In this document: one piece after another, positions 48,119-58,096 of the stretch | Position numbering within the stretch: position 1 is the first letter of the stretch | Layout: the number at the start of each line of letters is the position of its first letter | Program-made: the position numbers and the translations under genes | From: CAVVSQ01 sp963848825 | GTDB lineage: Bacteria; Planctomycetota; Planctomycetia; Gemmatales; Gemmataceae | DNA: 64,000 nt | Assembly: GCA_963848825.1 (NCBI GenBank) | Contig: CAWKFA010000017.1 | Span: 558,001 to 622,000, forward strand | Reading direction: 5' to 3' | The notes under the pieces: model-generated | What the model was told of the DNA's origin: nothing | The model's input: only the letters and a program-made list of their open reading frames with translations | Databases searched by the model: none

Positions 48119-49681
48119 ATGGGCAAGATCTTTGGCGGCCGCATCACCGCTTGCGTAGTATTGGCCTTTGTCGCCTGCTCGGTACTCCAGGCCCAGGAGA
48201 GGCTCGAACCGCGTGCGCTGGCGTTAATCATTGATCAAAAGCTGGAAGAACGATGGCAAGGCATCGAGGCCGCCCCAGGCGCCAGCGATGCCGAGTTTTT
48301 ACGGCGCGTTTATCTCGACCTCGCCGGCCGCATTCCGCGCGTGCGGGAGGTTCGCGACTTTCTTGAGGATCCTTCGTCGGACCGGCGGGCCCGCATCGTC
48401 GAGCAGCTTTTGGCGAGCCCAATACGTCGGACACTTTAGCGCCACGTGGCGCGACCTCTTCCTTCCCTCCAACACTGACCAGCAATTTCCCGGCTTCAAG
48501 AGCTGGCTCCAAGAACAAGTTCGTGGCAACGTCTCCTACGACAAGATGGTACGTGCCATGCTCATGGCGCCGGTCGCCGTTGCCGAATAAGGGTGACGCT
48601 GGACGCCGATGCGACGGCCCCCTCGCCAGCCGGTTTTTTCCTGGCGAACGAGGGCAAGCCCGAGAACCTGGCGGCCGCCAGCACGCGTCTTTTTTTGGGC
48701 GTCAAGCTGGAATGCGCCCAGTGCCACGATCATCCTTTCGCTCACTGGTCGCGCGACCAATTCTGGGAGATGGCCGCATTCTTTCCGCCGCCAGCGCCCA
48801 TACAGCCCGCCGCCGATGAAGTCGACGAGACCCTCAGCACCATCAGCGAAACTCCGCTCAAGCCACATCAAATTCGCATTCCGGGGTCCGGCAAGGTGGT
48901 GACGGCCAGGTTTCTCACGGGCGCCGAACCTACGTGGCCGCTTGAAGGCGATGCCCGCGCCGTCCTGGCAGATTGGCTGACCGCGGCGGACAATCCCTAC
49001 TTCGCGCGTGCAGCCGTCAATCGGCTCTGGGCCCACTTCTTCGGCAGCGGCCTGATCGACCCGGTGGACGATGAACCGACCGACGACAATCCGGTCAGTC
49101 ATCCAGAGTTGCTGGCCGAGCTGAGCCGGCAGTTTGTCGCGCATGGTTATGACGTGAAGTACTTGATACGAGCGCTGACTGCCACCCGCGCCTACCAGCG
49201 CACCAGCGCGCAGACGCACCCCAGCCAGGCCCCGCCGCGCGCCTTCGCACGCATGGCGCTGCGCGGTCTGACTTCCGAACAAATGTTCGACAGCATCGCG
49301 CTGGCCACGGGCTTGCGGACCGACGGCACTCAGGCCCGAGCGGATTTTCTCAATCGCTTTGCCAGTCAGGAGCGGGCCACCGAAAAGCAAACCTCTATTC
49401 TGCATGCCCTGGCCCTCATGAACGGAGACTTTGTCGGCACTGCCACCAGCTTGCAGCGCAGCACCACGTTGGCGGCCGTCGCCGATGTGCCCTTCATGAA
49501 CCTTCAGGAAAAAATCGAAACGCTCTACCTGGCCACGCTCAGCCGGCGGCCCAGTGCTCAAGAAAGTCAGCGTCTGACGGAATATGTTGCGGGCAGCGGT
49601 GGCGGCACCGAGGAGCGCCAGGCCCTGAGCAATATATTTTGGGCGCTTTTGAACTGCTCCGAGTTTGTCGTGAACCATTGA
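48119..49681 (+). CDS. DUF1549/DUF1553 protein, second copy (two frameshifts)
   Basis: Signal peptide (ITACVVLAFVACSVLQAQ), DUF1549 (FLRRVYLDLAGRIPRVREVRDFLEDPS, then YVGHFSATWRDLFLPS), the motif LECAQCHDHPFAHWSRDQFWEMAAFF and DUF1553 (VLADWLTAADNPYFARAAVNRLWAHFFGSGL, HPELLAELSRQF). Ends NIFWALLNCSEFVVNH, parallel to the end of the 38963-40723 gene. Frame changes near 48420 and 48590. Shorter N-terminus than the first copy. Pairs with the DUF1501 gene 44 nt downstream. Confidence 0.87.
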
Positions 49682-49725
49682 TTCGCATCGAAATGCGCGT
49701 CGATTCTTCCAGGGGAGGATGAACC

Positions 49726-51085
49726 ATGGCTGCTCCATTGCTTGGCCGTCGCGACATGATGAGGCTGGCCGCCGCCGGCGTCGTGGGCTTCTCGTCATCC
49801 GGCTGGCTCAAGGCGCTCGCCGACCAGGCCGCCAGCGCACCGCGTTCCCACCGAGCCTGCATCCTCTTGTGGATGAATGGCGGCCCCAGTCAGATGGACA
49901 CCTTCGACCTCAAGCCGGGCTCGGCCAACGGCGGCCCGTTTCAGGAAACGCAATCGTCGGTGCCCGGCATCCGTATCAGCGAACATCTGCCGCGCCTGGC
50001 CCGTCAGATGAAGGACATGGCGCTCATTCGTTCCATGAGCACGCGCGAAGGGGACCATGGCAGGGGCACCTTTCTCATGCGCACGGGCTATTTGCCGCAA
50101 GGCCCGATCCAGTATCCGACGCTCGGCTCGTTCCTCTCCAAGGAACTCGGCGCCGAAGATGCGCCGCTGCCAAACTTTGTCAGCATTGCGCCCTTCCGTC
50201 AATTTAATCCGGCGGCTTATTCCTCGGGATTCCTGGGCCCACAATACGCGCCGCTGCTCGTGGGGGACGTCCTCAATCCTAATATCGGCAACCTGCCGAA
50301 CCAGCAAAATGCCTATGAGGAGCAGCTGCGCAGTACAGGACATGGCTCCTCCCGCCGACGTTACGCCGGCGCAGTTCGATGCGCGCACGGACATCTTGCA
50401 GCAGATGGAGCGCGACTTCGTGGCCAATCATCCGGGCGTCTCCCCGCAAAGCCATCAGACCGCTTATGGCCGGGCCTTACGGTTGATGCGCACCGCGGCG
50501 CGTACCGCCTTCCACCTGGACCAGGAGCCGGCGCGGCTGCGCGATGCCTATGGGCGTAACTTATTTGGCCAGGGCTGCCTTTTGGCACGGCGCCTGGTGG
50601 AGCGTGGCGTGCCGTTCGTCGAAGTGACCCTCGGTTCTTTCCAGGGCAACGCGGGCTGGGACACCCATAACCAGAACTTTGACGCGGTCCGCCGGCTCAG
50701 CGCCGTTCTCGATCCGGCCTGGGCGACGCTCATGGAAGACCTGCGGCAGCGGGGACTTCTCGACTCAACGCTGATTGTTTGGATGGGCGAGTTTGGCCGC
50801 ACACCGCGCATCAATCCACAGCAGGGCCGCGATCACTTCCCCAATGCCTGGACGACGGTGTTGGCCGGCGGGGGCATCCGCGGCGGTCAGACCTATGGAC
50901 GCACTGCGCCGGACGGCATGTCGGTGGACAACGCCGGCGGCCGGGCCATTAATGTGCCTGACTTCCTCGCCACGGTGTGCCGGGCCCTGGGTCTGGACCC
51001 GACCACTCCCAACATGTCCAACGTCGGACGGCCGATCCGCCTGACGGACCATGGCGCGCGTGCCATTCAGGAGGTCCTGGCATGA
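49726..51085 (+). CDS. DUF1501 protein, second copy (one frameshift)
   Basis: Leader GRRDMMRLAAAGVVGFSSSGWL (Tat-like), then CILLWMNGGPSQMDTFDLKPGSANGGPFQ, IRSMSTREGDHGRGTF, VPFVEVTLGSFQGNAGWDTHNQNF, LIVWMGEFGRTPRIN, GRDHFPNAWTTVLAGGGIRGG. The frame changes near 50330. Strong ribosome binding site GGGGAGGATGAACC. The stop (TGA) overlaps the start of the EF-hand gene (ATGA), so the two are translationally coupled. About 30-40% identical by eye to the 40780-42045 protein. Confidence 0.88.
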
Positions 51086-52842
51086 CGCGCGCGCACGCCT
51101 GGCTGCCGGAGCGCGGCTTGTTGACCTTGTGCCTGCTGTGCCTGGCGGGCGGGCCCGCCCCACTGGTCGCGCAGGAAAGGCCAGCGCCCGACACGTTTGA
51201 CATTGTGTTTATTCAGGATTCTGGTCCCGTGCTGCTGCGCATTCGGCCATGCATCGGCGCACGATCAGTGCAGTCGCTCTTTCAGGCACATTTAAAAAAA
51301 TGGTTCGATTTCCTTGACACCAATCACGACGGCAAGCTCGACGCCAACGAGCTCATCGGCGCGCCGAAAGCGGGAACCATGGCGCAGCTGGTGCGCTTCG
51401 GCAACTTCGGCGCGGGCCAGCAACCCACGCTCACGCTTGCCGATTTGAAAAAAAAGACGGGCGAGACGGCGACCTTTGGTGATTTCGTCCATTATTACCA
51501 GCGTTTCAATGTGCAGGCTTTCCAGATCATGCCCACCTACCGCGGGGACCAATATGCAGACCGCGCCGGCGAGGCACTTTTCAAGCTGCTCGACGTGGAC
51601 AAGGATGGCAAGCTGACGCGCGCGGAAATAGCCGCCGCGCCCCAATTGCTCAGTAAATATGACCTGGATGATGACGAGATGGTTTCCGTGCAAGAACTCT
51701 TGCCGGCGGACAACCTCGCCATGAAGCGCCGGCCGGCCGCCATGGCGCTGGCCATGCAGCGCCCCGAAAAGAGCGCCCCTGCCCGCAGTTCTTTCGCCAT
51801 GTCGTTTTATCCCCTCATCAAGGCGGGCGAACGCGAACGCCTACCGGCCATTCTCCTGTCGCTTTTTGACAAGGACGACAATGGCAAGCTTTCTCCCAAG
51901 GAATGCGGCTTCGACGCGGCGACGTTCGCGGCGCTTGATAAAAACAAAGATGGCGAACTGGACGATGAGGAGCTGGCTCAATGGGCCGACGGCCCAGCGG
52001 ACTTCGAATTAGTGCTGCAAATCCCCTCCGGACGGGCGCAGCCTCGCAAACAGGTGCCGGACGAGGAAACCACGCTGGCCTTGAAGTCCGCGAGCCCACG
52101 TTTTCTCAAGAAACACACGCAAGCTTCGCTCCTGTCCAGCCTGGTGAGCATGGGAGACGTGGAAATAACAGTGCAAGCCCGTGCTCCGGCGGAGCCCGCC
52201 GACCCAGGGTCGGTCTATGCCCAACAATTCATGATGGCTGACCCCAATGAAAACGGGTATGTGGAGTTGGCCGATCTTGAGGCACCACAATTTCAATCCC
52301 TCAAAAACGCCTTTGCGCTCCTCGACCGCGATCGCGACGGCAAGGTGACCGAAGAGGAACTGGCCAACGTCACCGCGCTGCTGGCCGAGGCGCCGCGTTA
52401 TCAGGTGACGCTGGCCGTCATCGAGCATGGGCAGGCCTTTTTTCAGCTATTGGATACCAACCGCGACGGGCGGCTGTCCGCCTACGAACTCCAGACCGCC
52501 TGGTCTCGCCTCGAGCCGCGCGATGTCGGCAAAAAAGGCTATATCACCTATGAGCAGGTTCCGCGACAGTTTCAAATCGTCGTACTGCCCGGTTCCACGC
52601 AAGACTTGCTCAGGCTGAACGCACCTGCGCTGCAGGGAAATGGCCAGCAGCTGGCGCGAGCGCCGCTGCCAGGCAACGTTCCCGAATGGTTTCGCAAAAT
52701 GGACACCAATGGCGATGGCTTTATCTCGCCCCGCGAATTCCTCGGCAGCCGCGCGGATTTCCGGCGTATCGACGCCAATGGCGACGGCCTGATTGACCCG
52801 GAAGAGGCGATCCGTTTCGATTTGTTGACGCGGTCGAATTAG
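51082..52842 (+). CDS. Secreted protein with ten EF-hand-like loops
   Basis: 586 aa, intact. Signal peptide to residue ~31 (LLTLCLLCLAGGPAPLVAQ). Ten DxDxDG-type loops at residues ~79-90, 171-182, 194-205, 263-274, 286-297, 387-398, 415-426, 458-469, 541-552 and 564-575; most keep the full calcium-ligand set (DTNHDGKLDANE, DANGDGLIDPEE), the third (DLDDDEMVSVQE) and sixth (DPNENGYVELAD) are degenerate. Likely a large calcium-binding envelope or extracellular protein. Translationally coupled (ATGA) to the DUF1501 gene, which suggests the three-gene unit works together. Confidence 0.88.
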   Translation: MTRAHAWLPERGLLTLCLLCLAGGPAPLVAQERPAPDTFDIVFIQDSGPVLLRIRPCIGARSVQSLFQAHLKKWFDFLDTNHDGKLDANELIGAPKAGTMAQLVRFGNFGAGQQPTLTLADLKKKTGETATFGDFVHYYQRFNVQAFQIMPTYRGDQYADRAGEALFKLLDVDKDGKLTRAEIAAAPQLLSKYDLDDDEMVSVQELLPADNLAMKRRPAAMALAMQRPEKSAPARSSFAMSFYPLIKAGERERLPAILLSLFDKDDNGKLSPKECGFDAATFAALDKNKDGELDDEELAQWADGPADFELVLQIPSGRAQPRKQVPDEETTLALKSASPRFLKKHTQASLLSSLVSMGDVEITVQARAPAEPADPGSVYAQQFMMADPNENGYVELADLEAPQFQSLKNAFALLDRDRDGKVTEEELANVTALLAEAPRYQVTLAVIEHGQAFFQLLDTNRDGRLSAYELQTAWSRLEPRDVGKKGYITYEQVPRQFQIVVLPGSTQDLLRLNAPALQGNGQQLARAPLPGNVPEWFRKMDTNGDGFISPREFLGSRADFRRIDANGDGLIDPEEAIRFDLLTRSN

Positions 52843-53029
52843 TCTCTTCTCCATTTTCTCCGTGCTATTCGTGGTTAGCTTCATTTCTTGACGACATTGC
52901 CGATTAATCGGTCCGCAGGCTTACTATCGCCGCCTGGCATCGTGGTATTCTTCTTCCCGCGATCGTGAAATTTAGCTAAAACAACCTCGCGATCCATGGC
53001 GAAGACGTTCACTCCAAAGGAGCCAGGTG

Positions 53030-53792
53030 ATGGGCACTCGAGAACGAACCGTCGGTTGCGGATTACTGCTTTTGGTTTTGGTGGGCAGCGTGCAGTCAGG
53101 CGACGATAAGGACTCGCGGGCTGCCATTGACCGCGCCATCAAGGTTGAGGGTGCGGACAGGCGCCCCGCCAAAAATCAAGGGATGACGATGAAGGGCACG
53201 GGCATGTTTTATGGCCTGGGCGAGGGCATTCCCTTTACCGGCGAATGGTACTTTCGCGGCCAAAATCAAAGCAAGGTGGCGCTGGAAATAAAGATTGGCG
53301 ACCAGGCACTCAAGCTCATTCAGGTCGTCAACGGCGCCAAGGGCTGGACCAAATTCAACACCGAAGCCAATGACATGACCGCGGACGAGCTGCGTGAGGA
53401 AATAGCCGAAAACTACGTCCGCTACGTGTGCTCGCTGCGTTCCTCTCAAGGATGCCGCTTTCAAACTTGCCCCGCTGGGTGAGGTCAAAATCAGCGGCAA
53501 GCCGGCACAGGGCGTGCGCGTTTCCCACCAGGGCCAGCGTGACGTGAACCTCTTCTTTGACCGGGCCAGCGGCTTTCTCGTCAAGAATGAGTCGCAGGTG
53601 AAAGATGTCAAGGGAGGCGGCAACAAGGACATGACCCAGGAGATTTTCTTCTCGAAATACCAGGATTTCGGCGGCATGCAATACCCCACCACGATCGCTA
53701 TCAAGCGGGACGGCAATCAATTCGTGAATGCGGAAATGACAGATATTCGCATTCTGGATTCGATAGATGAAGCTATTTTTGGCAGGCCATAG
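53030..53792 (+). CDS. LolA-like secreted protein (one frameshift)
   Basis: Signal peptide TVGCGLLLLVLVGSVQS, then a strand-rich domain resembling outer-membrane-lipoprotein-carrier (LolA/LppX-like) folds: GTGMFYGLGEGIPFTGEWYFRGQNQSKVALEI, NGAKGWTKFN, VRVSHQGQRDVNLFFDRASGFLVK, IFFSKYQDFGGMQYPTTIAIKRDG. The frame changes near 53445. AAAGGAGCCAGGTG precedes ATG 53030. About 253 codons. Role inferred only from fold-like pattern. Confidence 0.65.
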
Positions 53793-54432
53793 CCTGCAGA
53801 ATGGCCGTGCCTGCCATGGCTTTATGGCCATATTCGCTATTTCCTCTTATCCCCCCCATTCGGGGGGACCTATCCATGCGCGACTCATGAATCGGGCGTG
53901 GCTAAATAGTCTGGTTGCAGCTAGGCGATTCGGGTGAGCTGAGGCGTTCTTTTTACTTGCAGGAGGCTAACCGCGTATCACCGTTAGTTTGTGCGTCGTA
54001 AGGCTCCGGGGTTTCTGGCGTCCATGGCGGACTGCCAACCGAACGGCAAAACAAGTTACCGTTCCTGGCGACGCGGCGGCGGCTATGCAACGCAGTCTCG
54101 CCGCATATTGCAAAATGGTATGCAAAATGGTATGCAAAATGGTAGGCGTCGTGGCGGGGGGTGCCCGGTGCACGCATACATACCATTTTTACAGGCAAGT
54201 ATCCTCAATGGCAGCCGGCGCGCGATGGTGTCGTAAAACATCTCCGGCATGTCCGCCCTGGTCTGTGTACGGAATGCCAGCCAGTGGTCGGCCTAGTGGT
54301 CCAAAACCTCATCCCCCAGAATCGGTGGCCACAGCCCATGAATCCGCCCGCCACTTCGAGTTAACCTGATTTGCCGCTTCTGCCGATAAAACCAACAAGA
54401 CCGTAAAAGCACATCCGATACGGAGGTTGGTT
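53793..54432. other. 640-bp intergenic region
   Basis: No convincing gene. Contains a short tandem repeat at 54109-54144 (listed separately). Upstream of 54433 it has ACGGAGGTTGGTT as a ribosome binding site. Confidence 0.5.
54109..54144 (+). repeat. Three perfect copies of a 12-bp unit
   Basis: TGCAAAATGGTA repeated three times without change; a partial reverse copy (TACCATTTT) lies near 54180. Such repeats can bind proteins or vary in copy number. Confidence 0.8.
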
Positions 54433-55776
54433 ATGTGGCGAATCCTGGCAAGCCTTACCGTTCTTGTCGTTGGCGCTGAAATAGCTCTGGCCCAAAGTGT
54501 TTCTCTCGCGGAGGCGCCGCTGCCCAAAAGCTGCTTTCGCAATGAATTGACGATGGAGCTCAAGGGTAAAATAACGGTTCAGCAGGAGGGCAAGAACATC
54601 ACGCTAACGCAGGCCGCGACAGCCCGCCATGATTTCCTCGAGCGTGTTCTGGAATCCAGGGAGGGCGTGGCGGAAAAAGCGGCGCGGATCTATGAGACGG
54701 CCGGCGCCACGATTACCATCGATACCGAGGCGGTCAAGCTGGCCTTTCGCCCCGGACATACGCTGATGATCTCGCAGCGAACCAACAATCAACTCCAGAC
54801 TTATTGCCCCCAGGGCCTTCTTACCAACGAGGAGAAGGAACTGACCGACCATTTCGACACGTTGGCGGTCTCCGGCCTACTGCCCGCCAAGGACGTGGCG
54901 GTCGGCGAAATCTGGTCCATTCCCACCAACGTGGTCCTGGCCATCTGCGAACTCGATGGTCTCGTAAGTGGTAACCTCAGCGGCAAGCTCAGCAAGATTC
55001 AGGGGGACGTCGCCGAGGGAACCATCGACGGTATTGTCAAGGGAATCGGCGTCGGTGCCCAGGTAGCCATGGAAATCAAGGCGCGGTTCGCGTTTGAGCT
55101 CAAGGAGAAACGAATTATCGCCCTGGAATGGCACCAGCACGACGAACGCCTGCAAGGACCGGTAAACCCCGGCCTGACCGCGGACGTGATTTACCGCCTC
55201 AAACGCACGCCGATCATCGAACCCAATGAATTGAGCGAAATCGCGCTCGTGCGTGCTCTCTCCGTGCCCACCGAGAAGGTGACCGGCATCAGCTATCGTG
55301 ATGCCCGGGGCCGCTTCAGCTTCCAGCACAGCCGCAACTGGCACATGGTGGGCCAGCAGGACAAGCACCTTGTTTTGCGGCTCCTTTCGGAGCGCGGCGA
55401 CTTTGTGGCCCAGGCGACATTGACGCCGTTTACCAGGGAAACACCCGGCAAGATGATGGACATCGACCAATTCGTCGCCTTGATGGCCACCGCGCCGGGC
55501 TGGGAACAAGAAGCGGACCTGATCGAAAAGAACGCCAAAGTAGACATGCCACCCGAAAGTGGCCTGAAGGCCTATCGTGTCGGCGCCACCGGCAAACTCA
55601 GCGGCGTGGCGGCGATCCAGTATTTTCATCTGCTCACGGCGGATAGCGGCGAACAGATGGTGGTAACATTCACCATGGACCCCAAACAGGCCCCGAACCT
55701 GTCGCCCCACGACTTAACGTTAGTCCGCAATATTACGCTGTCCGCGCGTAACGACGCGACAGCGGTGAGCAAATAA
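54433..55776 (+). CDS. Secreted protein of unknown function
   Basis: 447 aa, intact. Signal peptide WRILASLTVLVVGAEIALAQ, then a mostly beta-strand protein (ELTMELKGKITVQQEGKNITL, VGEIWSIPTNVVLAI, FAFELKEKRIIALEWHQHDERLQGPV, RFSFQHSRNWHMVGQQDKHLVLRLL). Wholly extracytoplasmic. I do not recognise a family; the strand alternation would fit a lipid- or polysaccharide-binding barrel. It converges with the anti-sigma-like gene (18 nt apart). Confidence 0.7.
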   Translation: MWRILASLTVLVVGAEIALAQSVSLAEAPLPKSCFRNELTMELKGKITVQQEGKNITLTQAATARHDFLERVLESREGVAEKAARIYETAGATITIDTEAVKLAFRPGHTLMISQRTNNQLQTYCPQGLLTNEEKELTDHFDTLAVSGLLPAKDVAVGEIWSIPTNVVLAICELDGLVSGNLSGKLSKIQGDVAEGTIDGIVKGIGVGAQVAMEIKARFAFELKEKRIIALEWHQHDERLQGPVNPGLTADVIYRLKRTPIIEPNELSEIALVRALSVPTEKVTGISYRDARGRFSFQHSRNWHMVGQQDKHLVLRLLSERGDFVAQATLTPFTRETPGKMMDIDQFVALMATAPGWEQEADLIEKNAKVDMPPESGLKAYRVGATGKLSGVAAIQYFHLLTADSGEQMVVTFTMDPKQAPNLSPHDLTLVRNITLSARNDATAVSK

Positions 55777-55794
55777 CCGGCCCAGGCTCAGAGG

Positions 55795-57950
55795 CTACTT
55801 TTTCTTCGGCAACGGCGTCACAGCCGGCGGCAACTGGCCCGGTGGAATGAGCGCTCGCCACTGGGCCTCGGCCCGCTCCCGCGCCTGGGAATCGGCCGAT
55901 GCGGAGTAAGGGATGTTGCGGCCGGCGGGCACGAGCCGGTAAAGATGGAAATGGGCCAGCTCGCGGATCATGGTGTTGGGATTGACCAAATAATCGATCA
56001 ATAGCTCATAAAGTCCCGGGCGGCGCCATTCCGACTCGGCGAAGCCGTGCATCATCTCCATGATGATCTCGGCCTCCTTGTTCTTGTACTTTTGTTTGAG
56101 CTGGTCCAATAGCCTGTAGTCGTTATCGCGATCCGTGGCGATCCAATACTGCAGCGCATCGATGGCTTCCCGACGCAGGTCCGCCATTTGCGGCTGGTCG
56201 AGTACTTCCAACAGGCTCGATAAATCCGAAACCGCCGCCAGACTACGCACCACCAGGCGACGCGTGGGGAAATCACGCGATTGCAAGGCGTTCGCGAGGC
56301 CGACGTCGACGCGATTGTCGCTGCTCGCCAGCTGGGAAGATAAAAAGCCCAGCGCCCGCAGCAGGTCCTTGCGTGCCGCGGGGTCCATCCCCTTCGGAAG
56401 TGGCGGATTATCGAGAACAACGCCGGGCAAGCTGGCTTGCTCGAAGGGACCACTAAAGCCGTCCTTGCAGTTCCAGGTTACGCTGGCCGCTCCGGGCGGC
56501 GCTTTCATGGTGTAGGTCGAGAATCCGGACTTGAAGGCGACCGTGCCTTCGAGCACGATGCATCCCACCGTGGCAAATGGGCCATTACGTTTAGGGTTCT
56601 TGGGGTCTTTGTAGAACGGCTCCGACGCCGGGAAAAAGCTCCAGCGGTCCACCAGCAACGACGTGCCCTTGGTCTGCAATTTGATGTCAAAGTATTCCTG
56701 GCGCAACACCAGCTCTTTATCGCTGGGCACCAGGGGGTTTTCCAGGCGCAGCCGGATATCCACCGGCTTATCGGCTCGCGTCGATGTCAACACGATGCGG
56801 CCGCGCTGCAGCAGCAAGTCCAGATCGAAGTCATCGTGGGAATAAAGCTCAACCATGCTTTCGAAGAGGGCGCGAAGGAAAGGAACTCGGGCATATTGCC
56901 CCAGAGGGTCAGGCGCACGCCTCGGCTCGTGTCCACGAAACTTCGGCTGCCCGGCAGGCTCATGAGCGGTCTGGCCGACGAGACGTCGGGCTGTTTGGCT
57001 GTCAACCGCTTCCACTCCGATTTACCTTCCGGGCCCGGTTGCAGAAGAATACTGCTGTCCTTGGCGTCGGTCAGGTAGGTGCCGATGGTCGCGGAGCGCA
57101 TGTTGGGTGCAGCAAACGGGATGTCTTTTTTGCTGAGGTTTTCCGTGACCGACTCGGGAGGCGGCCTGTCGAAATTCTTTTTCTCCTTGTCCAGGTCCTT
57201 CGTTTGCCCTTGCTTAACATCCTCCTGACCTTTGGCGTCCTCCTTTTCCTTGGAGACTTCGGGCTTCTCTTCCTTGGTATTGTCCTTTTTGCCATCGGTC
57301 TGAGCCATGGCGTCCGGTTTGACGCCAGCTTCTTTCTCCGGCGCCAGGTGGAGAATCTGGAAGATGGCGGCCACCAGTATCAGGGCGGCGATAAAACCGC
57401 CGCCGGCAAGCAGCAGCGGGCTCCGCCAGCCATCGGCACGGCCCAGCGCAGGCACACCCAGGCGTAGCGTTTCATCTATCTGTTTGCCGCTCGCGGACTC
57501 CGCGACAGTTTTCGGTTTGCCGGCGGGCGGCTTACGGTGAAGAAGTGCCTCCGGTCCCCTGACCAGGCCGTACATACGCTGATTGGCGGAAGGCGGCGGC
57601 TTGAGCGGTTCACCGAGAATGAGACTGAGAACCTGATGGCAGGCGGCCACTTCGGCCAGGTGGACGTCGGAAGCGAGACATATTTGCTCGACTTCAGCGG
57701 CCTGTTCGGCCGTCACCTCGTTATCGAGGTACTCCGCCACGGTGTTGGGGTCGATTTTGATGCCTGGCCCGCTACTGGCCGGCGTCGTGAGGCGTCGCCG
57801 ATGGGTTACCAACTTGATGCGTTCTATAAGATCGCGGGCGGGCTCGCTTTCCGCCACTTTTTGTCCAATGGCACGGGCCTGCGCGGGATCGAGCGTATCG
57901 TCCAGATAGGCCAACAAAGTCCGCAAGGTCAGGCGCAAATTCTGGCTCAC
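55795..57950 (-). CDS. Anti-sigma-like single-pass membrane protein (one frameshift)
   Basis: About 718 codons. Two cytoplasmic, zf-HC2-like helical repeats without the zinc cysteines (LLAYLDDTLDPAQARAIGQKV and VAEYLDNEVTAEQAAEVEQICL), one transmembrane helix (LLLAGGGFIAALILVAAIFQIL, ~190-212), a long Lys/Glu/Asp-rich linker, then a periplasmic FecR-like strand domain and a helical C-terminus with HEAT-like units. The frame changes near 56850. The start is GTG at 57950 (AGGAGA upstream, well spaced; TTG at 57956 too close). No sigma factor gene is adjacent, so the partner is not known. Confidence 0.7.
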
Positions 57951-58096
57951 GAGCAATCTCCTGGAACGGTCCCGCTACTGCCCAGCGATAAAGGGCCTCC
58001 TGATAATAGTGGCGCCGGCGCGGTGTTTTCGTTCACTCGTTCTTTACCAATTTTCCACCGCACGCTATTATTGCGGAAGCTCAAGAGGATTGGCTG

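Noticed and set aside
53989..54369. Small ORFs over the 12-bp repeat, with MQNGMQNGMQNG
   Set aside because: The peptide is only the translation of the tandem repeat; no start signal or family.
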